Shown: one piece after another, positions 57,799 to 64,000 of the stretch
Layout: each line of letters opens with the position of its first letter
How positions within the stretch are numbered: position 1 is the stretch's first letter
DNA from: Streptomyces goshikiensis
Lineage (GTDB): Bacteria; Actinomycetota; Actinomycetes; Streptomycetales; Streptomycetaceae
Length of the DNA stretch: 64,000 nucleotides
Assembly (NCBI RefSeq): GCF_014650555.1
Contig: NZ_BMVE01000005.1
Coordinates: 488,240-552,239, forward strand
Direction of reading: 5' to 3'
Notes under the pieces: generated by a model
What the model was told of the DNA's origin: nothing
The model's database searches: none
Seen by the model: the letters and a program-made list of their open reading frames with translations, nothing else
Program-made: the position numbers and the translations under genes

Positions 57799-59052
57799 AT
57801 GAACGTCCGCCGCAGCGCAGCCGCGCTCGCCGCCTCCGCCGTGCTCTGTGTCGGCGCCGCCCCCACGGCCCTCGCCGCGCCCTCCCCCTCCCCGGCCCCG
57901 GTCCTGCCCTCCGGGCTCTACGGCAAGAACGACCCCACCTACGACGGTGTGTGGCGGCAGTCCTTCGCGCTGCTCGCCCAGCACACGGTGGGCCTGCGCC
58001 CCGCCGAGGAGGCCGTCGCCTGGCTCGTCGGCCAGCAGTGCGCCGAAGGCGGTTTCGCCGCCTTCCGCCCGGACGCCACGGCGGCCTGCGACCCGAAGAC
58101 GATGCTCGACACCAACGCCACCGCGGCGGCCGTACAGGCGCTGAAGGCGCTCGGCGGCCAGGACGCGGCCGTGAAGAAGGGCGTGGACTGGCTGAAGTCC
58201 GTCCAGAACGAGGACGGCGGCTGGGCCTACGCCCCCGGCACCCCCAGCGACGCCAGCTCCACCTCCGTGGTGATCAGCGCCCTCGCGGTGGCGGGCGAGA
58301 AGCCGGCCGACGTGAAGTCGAAGGCGGGCAAGTCGGCGTACGAGGGCCTGCTGGCGTTCCAGCTGGGCTGCTCCGCCGAGCCGGCCGCCGACCGGGGCGC
58401 CTTCGGGTACCAGCCGGCCGACGGCAAGCTCCCGGCCAACGCCGACGCGACGGCCGCCGCCGCGCTGGCCGCCCTCGGCAAGGGCGCGGTCGTCTCCGCC
58501 CCGTCCGCGGACACCCCGGCCGCCGCACTGGCCTGCCCGGCGGGCTCCGCCGACCCGGCCGCCGCCGCCCAGGGCGCGGCCGGCTACCTGGCCGAGGCCC
58601 TCAAGAAGGACGGCCACCTGACGGCCCTCACCCCGGGCGCGGACCAGCCGACCCCCGACACCGGCAACACGGCCGACGCGGTGATCGCGCTGGCGGCGGC
58701 CGGCCACAAGCAGTCCGCGGCGAGCGCCCTGGAGTGGCTGAAGGCCAATTCCGCGGCGTGGTCCAAGGACAACCCGGCCGCGCTCGCCTCCCTGGTCCTG
58801 ACCGCGCACGCGACGGGCACCGACCCGAAGGCCTTCGGCGGCACCGACCTCGTCGCGGCCCTGAACGCGACCGGCCCGGCGCCGCAGGCGACCGGCGGGA
58901 CCGCGCAGGACGAGAAGAAGGACAAGAAGAAGGACGAGAAGGACGGGGCCTCCAGCGACGGCAAGGTCTGGTGGATCGTCGGAGCGGGCGCCGCGGCCGG
59001 CGTGGGCATCGGCATCATGCTGAGCGGCCGCCGGAAGAAGAACCAGCTCTGA
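57799..59052 (+). CDS. Secreted alpha/alpha-barrel protein, transcobalamin/intrinsic-factor-like
   Basis: A 417-residue exported protein: signal peptide (about residues 1-27, cut after ALA), an alpha/alpha barrel of prenyltransferase-type repeats (WLVGQQCAEGGFAAFRPD, WLKSVQNEDGGWAYAPG, AYEGLLAFQLGC), a Lys-rich charged stretch, and a C-terminal membrane helix with basic tail (SGRRKKNQL). The same barrel forms the alpha domain of animal intrinsic factor and transcobalamin. Directly below a cobalamin riboswitch and upstream of an ECF transporter, it is best read as a surface cobalamin-binding protein. That role is inferred from context. Confidence 0.8.
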   Translation: MNVRRSAAALAASAVLCVGAAPTALAAPSPSPAPVLPSGLYGKNDPTYDGVWRQSFALLAQHTVGLRPAEEAVAWLVGQQCAEGGFAAFRPDATAACDPKTMLDTNATAAAVQALKALGGQDAAVKKGVDWLKSVQNEDGGWAYAPGTPSDASSTSVVISALAVAGEKPADVKSKAGKSAYEGLLAFQLGCSAEPAADRGAFGYQPADGKLPANADATAAAALAALGKGAVVSAPSADTPAAALACPAGSADPAAAAQGAAGYLAEALKKDGHLTALTPGADQPTPDTGNTADAVIALAAAGHKQSAASALEWLKANSAAWSKDNPAALASLVLTAHATGTDPKAFGGTDLVAALNATGPAPQATGGTAQDEKKDKKKDEKDGASSDGKVWWIVGAGAAAGVGIGIMLSGRRKKNQL

Positions 59053-59750
59053 TGCGCCGGCTGACCCCTCTGGTCCTGGCGTTCGGGATCCTGCTCACCC
59101 TGGTCGCGGCCGGCCCGGCGCTCGCGTCGAGCTACCGCTACTGGTCGTTCTGGGACGGCTCGGCCGGCCAGTGGGCGTACGCCTCGCTCGGCCCGTCGAT
59201 GGCCCGCCCCGCCGACGGCTCGGCCTGGGGCTTCCGCTTCGCGGTGAGCAAGGACGCCGGGGACGAGGCGGCTCGGCCGCGCGCGGCGGCGGACTTCGGG
59301 GCGGTCTGCGGCGCCACCCCGGCGGCCGAGGGCAAGAAGCGGGTGGCCGTCGTCGTCGACTTCGGCCTCCCGGCGGACGCCCCGTCCGGTGAGGAGCCGC
59401 CGCAGGACGCCCCGCGCACCGCCTGCGCGCAGATCGCCCCGGACGCGACGGCGGCCGAGGCGCTGGCCGCGGTGGCGAAGCCGCTGCGCTACAACAGCGC
59501 GGCGCTGCTGTGCGCGGTGTCGGGCTATCCGAAGCAGGGCTGCGGCGAACCGCTGGCGGAGGGGCCGGGCACGGCCTCGTCGCCTGCGACGGCGACTGCT
59601 TCCGGACCGGCCGACGGCCGGGACTCGGCCTCGCCCGCCGGATCCGGATCCGGATCCGGGCCCTCGGCCGGTCTCCTCGTCGGGATCGCGGCCGTCGCCG
59701 CCCTGGCCGCGGCCGCGCTCTGGCAGTCCCGCCGCCGCCGCACCCGATGA
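59052..59750 (+). CDS. Secreted membrane-anchored protein (SCO2322-like), possible DUF4430-type domain
   Basis: A 232-residue protein with a signal peptide (cut after ALA at about residue 25), a small beta-rich domain (YRYWSFWDGSAGQWAYA, then PADGSAWGFRF), a helical segment with Cys residues, a Ser/Gly-rich spacer and a C-terminal membrane helix. The aromatic YWSFW...G...W pattern recalls DUF4430, the beta domain that closes over cobalamin in transcobalamin. Its ATG overlaps the previous stop (TGATG), so it is made in step with the barrel protein. Confidence 0.75.
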   Translation: MRRLTPLVLAFGILLTLVAAGPALASSYRYWSFWDGSAGQWAYASLGPSMARPADGSAWGFRFAVSKDAGDEAARPRAAADFGAVCGATPAAEGKKRVAVVVDFGLPADAPSGEEPPQDAPRTACAQIAPDATAAEALAAVAKPLRYNSAALLCAVSGYPKQGCGEPLAEGPGTASSPATATASGPADGRDSASPAGSGSGSGPSAGLLVGIAAVAALAAAALWQSRRRRTR

Positions 59751-61063
59751 CCCCCGGGCCCGAGGACCGGCCCGGCGGCGCGGGCCCGGCGGAGCGTACG
59801 GCCGCCGCAGCCGGCCGCCCCACCCGGGCGTCCTCCCGTACGGACGGCCACCCCGCCCGGCCGGCGGTCGGGCGGGCGACCCGCGGGCCCGCGGACGGCC
59901 TCGCGACCCCGGCCGGCCCCGGCTCCGCGTCGGCGGGGAACGCCCCGCGCCGGCCGGCGTACGAAAAACACACCGCTCCCGAGGCCCGGCGTGGCAACGC
60001 CCTGCACGCGGGTGCCTGGTGGCTGTGGGCCCTGGGGCTCGCGACGGCCGCCTCGCGCACCACCAATCCCCTCCTCCTCGGCCTGATCGTCGGCGTCGCC
60101 GGATACGTCGTCGCCGCGCGCCGCACCGACGCCCCCTGGGCCCGTTCGTACGGCGCGTTCATCAAGCTCGGCCTCGTCGTCATCGGCCTGCGCCTGGTCT
60201 TCTCCGCGCTGCTGGGCTCCCCCGTCCCCGGCGCGCACACCGTCCTCACGCTCCCCGAGCTCCCGCTCCCCGACTGGGCGCAGGGCATCCGCCTCGGCGG
60301 CCGGGTGAGCGCCGAGCAGCTGGTCTTCGCCTTCTACGACGGCGCCAAACTGGCCTCCCTGCTGATCTGCGTCGGCGCCGCCAACGCCCTCGCGAACCCG
60401 GCCCGGCTCCTCAAGTCGCTCCCGGCGGCCCTCTACGAGGCGGGCGTCGCCGTCATCGTCGCCATGACCTTCGCGCCGAACATGGTCGCGGACGTGATGC
60501 GCCTGCGCACCGCCCGCCGGCTGCGCGGGCGCCCCACGGGCGGGGTGAAGGCCATCCTCCAGATCGGCCTGCCCGTGCTGGAGGGCGCGCTCGAACGCTC
60601 CGTGGCCGTCGCCGCCTCGATGGACGCCCGCGGCTACGGCCGGACCGCGCGGGTCCCGGCCGCCGTCCGGCACACCACCAACGCCCTCACCCTCGGCGGC
60701 CTGCTCGGCATGTGCGCCGGCACGTACGGGCTGCTGGCCGCCGAGGGCGCCGCGTACGGGCTGCCGGTGCTCGGCATCGGCCTCGCCCTGGCCCTCGCGG
60801 GCCTGCGCCTCGGCGGGCGCCGCAGCATCCGCACCCGCTACCGGCCCGACCGGTGGGGCGCGCGGGCCTGGCTGGTCTCCGGCTCGGGAGCGGCCGTCGC
60901 GGCCCTGATGATCTACGCGGGCACCGTCGACCCCGAAGCCCTGCTGCCGGGCGTGGTCCCGCTGGTGGTTCCCGGACTCCCGCTCTGGCCGGCGGCCGCG
61001 ATCCTCATCGGCCTGCTCCCCGCCTTCGTGGCCCCCGTACCGCCCAAGGAGGCGTCGCAGTGA
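59747..61063 (+). CDS. ECF transporter transmembrane (T) component
   Basis: A 438-residue CbiQ-like protein. A 90-residue Pro/Arg-rich cytoplasmic N-terminus precedes five or more helices. The two coupling-helix motifs of EcfT are visible: RTARRLRGRPTG and AASMDARGYGR (Ala-Arg-Gly). It links the substrate-binding S component to the ATPase. It overlaps both neighbours by four bases. The long N-terminal extension is unusual for EcfT. Confidence 0.88.
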   Translation: MTPGPEDRPGGAGPAERTAAAAGRPTRASSRTDGHPARPAVGRATRGPADGLATPAGPGSASAGNAPRRPAYEKHTAPEARRGNALHAGAWWLWALGLATAASRTTNPLLLGLIVGVAGYVVAARRTDAPWARSYGAFIKLGLVVIGLRLVFSALLGSPVPGAHTVLTLPELPLPDWAQGIRLGGRVSAEQLVFAFYDGAKLASLLICVGAANALANPARLLKSLPAALYEAGVAVIVAMTFAPNMVADVMRLRTARRLRGRPTGGVKAILQIGLPVLEGALERSVAVAASMDARGYGRTARVPAAVRHTTNALTLGGLLGMCAGTYGLLAAEGAAYGLPVLGIGLALALAGLRLGGRRSIRTRYRPDRWGARAWLVSGSGAAVAALMIYAGTVDPEALLPGVVPLVVPGLPLWPAAAILIGLLPAFVAPVPPKEASQ

Positions 61064-62874
61064 TCCGCTTCGAACAGGTGTCGGTGACGTACGACGGCGC
61101 CCCCGCGCCCGCCCTCCGGGACGCGGACTTCACCCTCCCGGAAGGGGAGCTGACCCTCCTCGTCGGCCCGTCGGGCGTGGGCAAGTCCACGCTGCTCGGC
61201 GCCGTGTCGGGCCTGGTCCCGCACTTCACCGGGGGCACCCTGAGGGGCCGGGTCACGGTCGCGGGCCGCGACACCCGCACCCACCGGCCGCGCGAACTCG
61301 CCGACATCGTCGGCACGGTGGGCCAGGACCCGCTGGCGCACTTCGTGACGGACGTCGTCGAGGACGAGCTGGCGTACGGCATGGAGTCCCTGGGCCTGGC
61401 CCCCGCCGTGATGCGGCGCCGGGTCGAGGAGACCCTGGACCTGCTGGGCCTGAACGAACTGCGCGACCGCCCCATCGCCACCCTCTCGGGGGGCCAGCAG
61501 CAGCGGGTCGCGATCGGCTCGGTCCTGACCCCGCACCCGAAGGTGCTGGTCCTGGACGAACCCACCTCGGCGCTGGACCCGGCGGCGGCCGAGGAGGTCC
61601 TGGCGGTGCTCCAGCGCCTGGTCCACGACCTGGGCACCACCGTCCTGATGGCGGAACACCGTCTGGAACGCGTCGTCCAGTACGCGGACCAGGTCCTCCT
61701 CCTCCCGGCCCCGGGCGCACCGCCGCTCCTGGGCCCCCCGGCCCGGATGATGGAGATCTCCCCGGTCCACCCCCCGGTGGTGGCCCTGGGCCGCCTCGCC
61801 GGCTGGTCCCCCCTCCCCCTCTCCATCCGCGACGCCCGCCGACACTCCCCAACCCTCCAAACCCGCCTGTCACCCCCCTCAGCCCCGCCGCCCCCCTCAG
61901 CCTCGCCGGCGTTTGAGGCGCGGGGGTCTGGGGGCGAAGCCCCCAGTTTCGGGAAGGGGCGGGGTGGGGAAAGCCGCCCGCAGGGCCCCGGCCTCCTCGC
62001 ACGCCTGCTCGGCCGCACCAACACCGCCCAGCCCCCGGCGGCCCCGGCACCCCCGGCCGGCCCCACGCCCCCGGCGGCCCCGGCCAACCCCACAGCCCCC
62101 GCCGCCCCGACGGCCCCGGCCGCCCACGTCACGAACCTCTCCGTCCGCCGCGCCCGCGCAGAGGTCCTGCACGGCATCACCCTCACCGTCACCCCCGGCG
62201 AAACCGTCGCCCTCATGGGCCGCAACGGCGCCGGCAAGTCCACCCTCCTCAGCACCCTCGTCGGCACGGTCCCGCCCACCACCGGCCAGGTGACCGTCTG
62301 CGGCCGCACCCCCCACCGCACGCCGCCGCCCGACATGATCCGCCACGTCGGTCTCGTCCCCCAGGACCCCCGCGACCTCCTCTACGCTGACACCGTCGGC
62401 GCCGAGTGCGCCGCCGCCGACTCCGACGCGGGCCGGCCCGCCGGCACCTGCCGGGCGCTCGTCACCGCCCTGCTGCCCGACGTCCCCGACGACACCCACC
62501 CCCGCGACCTGTCCGAGGGCCAGCGCCTGGCCCTCGCGCTGGCCCTGGTCCTGACCGGCCGCCCCGGACTGCTGCTCCTCGACGAGCCCACCCGCGGCCT
62601 GGACTACGCCGCCAAGGCCCGTCTGATCGAGATCCTGCGCGGACTCGCCGCCGACGGCCACGCCATCGTGCTGGCCACCCACGACGTGGAGCTCGCCGCC
62701 GAGCTGGCGCACCGCGTCCTCATCCTGGCCGGCGGCGAGATCGTCGCGGACGGTCCGACCGCCGAGGTGGTCGTGTCCTCCCCCGCGTTCGCGCCCCAGG
62801 TGGCCAAGATCCTGGCCCCGGGCCACTGGCTCACGGTCGCCCAGGTCGCCGAGGCCCTGGAGGACACACCGTGA
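61060..62874 (+). CDS. ECF transporter fused ATPase (A-A')
   Basis: A 604-residue protein with two ABC ATPase domains. Domain 1 (about residues 1-250): Walker A GPSGVGKST (36-44), LSGGQQQR (about 142), VLVLDEPTSALD and AEHRLERV. Domain 2 (about 355-600): GRNGAGKST (near 387), a variant signature LSEGQ, LLLLDEPTRGLD and ATHDVE. Between them is a 100-residue low-complexity linker that contains, in frame, a copy of the dispersed intergenic repeat (61898-61983, coding ASPAFEARGSGGEAPSFGKG). It powers the ECF importer. GTG start overlapping the T-component stop. Confidence 0.9.
   Translation: MIRFEQVSVTYDGAPAPALRDADFTLPEGELTLLVGPSGVGKSTLLGAVSGLVPHFTGGTLRGRVTVAGRDTRTHRPRELADIVGTVGQDPLAHFVTDVVEDELAYGMESLGLAPAVMRRRVEETLDLLGLNELRDRPIATLSGGQQQRVAIGSVLTPHPKVLVLDEPTSALDPAAAEEVLAVLQRLVHDLGTTVLMAEHRLERVVQYADQVLLLPAPGAPPLLGPPARMMEISPVHPPVVALGRLAGWSPLPLSIRDARRHSPTLQTRLSPPSAPPPPSASPAFEARGSGGEAPSFGKGRGGESRPQGPGLLARLLGRTNTAQPPAAPAPPAGPTPPAAPANPTAPAAPTAPAAHVTNLSVRRARAEVLHGITLTVTPGETVALMGRNGAGKSTLLSTLVGTVPPTTGQVTVCGRTPHRTPPPDMIRHVGLVPQDPRDLLYADTVGAECAAADSDAGRPAGTCRALVTALLPDVPDDTHPRDLSEGQRLALALALVLTGRPGLLLLDEPTRGLDYAAKARLIEILRGLAADGHAIVLATHDVELAAELAHRVLILAGGEIVADGPTAEVVVSSPAFAPQVAKILAPGHWLTVAQVAEALEDTP
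61898..61983 (+). repeat. Dispersed GC-rich repeat copy inside a coding sequence
   Basis: CAGCCTCGCCGGCGTTTGAG starts a segment almost identical to the intergenic repeat copies near 27.3 and 40.1 kb, continuing with the GGCGCGGGGGTCTGGGGGC type sequence and a GGGCGGGGTGGGG stretch. Here it lies in the linker between the two ATPase domains and stays in frame. Confidence 0.75.
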
Positions 62875-63716
62875 GGCCCGCGCCCCGCCCCATCCGCATC
62901 GGCCCCCGCGGCGCCGCCGCCCTGGTCCTCGTCACCCTCATCGGCATCGCCGCCTTCGGCTGGCCGCTGCTCGCCGACCGCCAGTCCGGCTTCGCGCACT
63001 CCCAGGACGCCCCCTGGCTCTTCGCGGCGCTGCTGCCGCTCCTGGTCGCCGTGGTCGTCGCGACCCTCGCGGACGACGGCATGGACTCCAAGGCGGTGGC
63101 GATGCTCGGCGTGCTGGCCGCCGTCGGGGCCGCCCTGCGGCCCCTGGGCGCCGGGACGGCCGGGCTGGAGCCCATGTTCTTCCTGATGGTGCTGAGCGGG
63201 CGCGTCCTCGGCCCCGGCTTCGGCTTCGTCCTCGGGTCGGTGACGATGTTCGCCTCCGCCCTGCTGACCGGCGGGGTCGGGCCGTGGATGCCGTTCCAGA
63301 TGCTGGCCATGGGCTGGTTCTCGCTGGGCGCGGGGCTGCTGCCCGGACCCGAGCGGATCCGCGGCCGGGCCGAGCTGGCGATGCTCGCGGTGTACGGGTT
63401 CCTGGGCTCCTTCGCGTACGGCACGGTCATGAACCTCCAGGGCTGGGTGATCCTGCAGGGCATGGGCCAGGGCGTCTCCTTCCACCCGGGGGACCCCGTT
63501 CCGGCGAACCTCGCGCGCTTCGTCGCGTACTGCCTGGCGACCTCGGTGGGCTGGGACCTGGGGCGGGCCGCACTGACCGTCGTACTGACCCTCGCGCTCG
63601 GCACCACGCTGCTGAAGGCGCTGCGGCGGGCCACGCGGAAAGCGGCCTTCGATGCCCCGGTCTCCTTCGATTCGGGGGCGGAAGTGGCCCAGGACACACC
63701 CCTGAAACGGGTATGA
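62871..63716 (+). CDS. ECF transporter substrate-binding (S) component
   Basis: A 281-residue membrane protein with six or more helices, belonging to the larger ECF S-component type (GVLAAVGAALRPLGAG, GLEPMFFLMVLSGRVLGPGFGFVLGSVTMFASALLTGGVGPWMPFQM). Such a PWMPFQMLAMGW loop is typical of S components associated with cobalamin or cobalt-type uptake in actinobacteria. The operon's cobalamin riboswitch makes cobalamin or a precursor the likely cargo. GTG start overlapping the ATPase stop. Confidence 0.87.
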   Translation: MRPAPRPIRIGPRGAAALVLVTLIGIAAFGWPLLADRQSGFAHSQDAPWLFAALLPLLVAVVVATLADDGMDSKAVAMLGVLAAVGAALRPLGAGTAGLEPMFFLMVLSGRVLGPGFGFVLGSVTMFASALLTGGVGPWMPFQMLAMGWFSLGAGLLPGPERIRGRAELAMLAVYGFLGSFAYGTVMNLQGWVILQGMGQGVSFHPGDPVPANLARFVAYCLATSVGWDLGRAALTVVLTLALGTTLLKALRRATRKAAFDAPVSFDSGAEVAQDTPLKRV

Positions 63717-63738
63717 ACCGCCACGGAAGGTGAGATCC

Positions 63739-63762
63739 GGGCGCCCTGCGGGTGAGGCGCCC
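63739..63762 (+). terminator. Weak terminator after the ECF operon
   Basis: A 7-bp stem GGGCGCC/GGCGCCC lies 23 bp after the stop of the S component. Confidence 0.45.
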
Positions 63763-64000
63763 CATAGGACCCACGTCACATACGAGCAGCCCTAGTAGCC
63801 CGAGTTCCGCCCGTAACGACCCCCGCGGGCGGACCGGACTCGCGTCTCCCGGCCCCCCGCTCCGATCCCGGCTAGTAACGGGGGTCGTTGCCAGGGCAGC
63901 GGCCGGCTGGCTAACTGGTTGATGTCGCCGGGCAGCACGGGTGCTTCACCCGGAGCCCGCGGATCCCCTCTCCACCCGTGTGAGTGGTTCACGCATGTCT
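63763..64000. other. Gene-poor end region, possible structured leader
   Basis: No convincing gene is seen in these 238 bases. A long-range inverted repeat AACGACCCCCG (about 63815-63825) / CGGGGGTCGTT (about 63878-63888) and a hairpin ACGGGTG-CTTCACCCG-type segment suggest RNA structure, and an ATG at 63995 lies at the edge. It may be the leader of the next gene. A 66-codon minus-strand frame (63792-63992) is weak and not called. Confidence 0.35.

Noticed and set aside
63792..63992. 66-codon minus-strand gene ending GRYGRNSGY
   Set aside because: No RBS, no recognisable family and unconvincing composition; better explained as part of a structured leader.

Overview
The window is actinobacterial chromosome, almost certainly Streptomyces. 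It is very GC-rich with near-saturated third-position GC, uses many GTG and some TTG starts, and carries typical Streptomyces families: a BTAD/NB-ARC regulator, an HtaA surface protein with an LAxTG sorting signal, a class A RNase P RNA and a cobalamin-riboswitch ECF operon. No plasmid, prophage or rRNA genes are visible. All functional calls come from reading motifs and remembered family features; no database search was run.

Layout: 1-8.1 kb holds mixed housekeeping genes: the regulator (cut by the window edge), an M50 protease, a TerD domain fused to a PD-(D/E)XK nuclease-like domain, an F420 reductase and methionine aminopeptidase. 8.1-19.7 kb is an iron/heme block: heme oxygenase, two HtaA heme-binding surface proteins, an HmuTUV-type heme ABC importer and an EfeO-EfeB-EfeU iron importer, with three recognisable DmdR/IdeR-type iron boxes. 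19.7-27.1 kb has acetyltransferase, PhzF, SDR, MFS exporter, Rsm22-like, dimethylargininase-like, TetR and primase-polymerase-like genes. 27.1-33.6 kb has a dispersed repeat, YaaA, an RNB ribonuclease, rnpB, RNase H/phosphatase, a zinc-ribbon protein that appears to start at CTG, and Nif3.

33.6-35.4 kb carries an IscB protein (the RuvC/HNH nuclease family ancestral to Cas9) with all catalytic residues present, preceded by a hairpin-rich leader that is a good candidate for its omega RNA. It sits alone, without a recognised transposase.

36.5-57.5 kb contains two operons of CoA-ester catabolism (MaoC hydratase, Zn-alcohol dehydrogenase, SDR; FadE34-like fused acyl-CoA dehydrogenase and SCPx-type thiolase) plus an aldehyde dehydrogenase/ferredoxin pair, an MBL-fold hydrolase and a KstR-like TetR regulator. 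Five 14-bp sites resembling the mycobacterial KstR box precede these units, so they look like one steroid-type (or other isoprenoid acyl) catabolic regulon. A second inverted repeat, CTGAC-N5-GTCAGAT, occurs three times in the same stretch. Interspersed are a lone polyprenyl synthetase, an amidase, an F420-type oxidoreductase and a glycosyltransferase/methyltransferase/cyclase-like operon.

57.5-63.7 kb is a cobalamin-riboswitch operon of five translationally coupled genes: two secreted, membrane-anchored proteins that together resemble a split transcobalamin, then an ECF transporter (T, fused A-A', S). One copy of the dispersed intergenic repeat lies in frame inside the linker of the fused ATPase.
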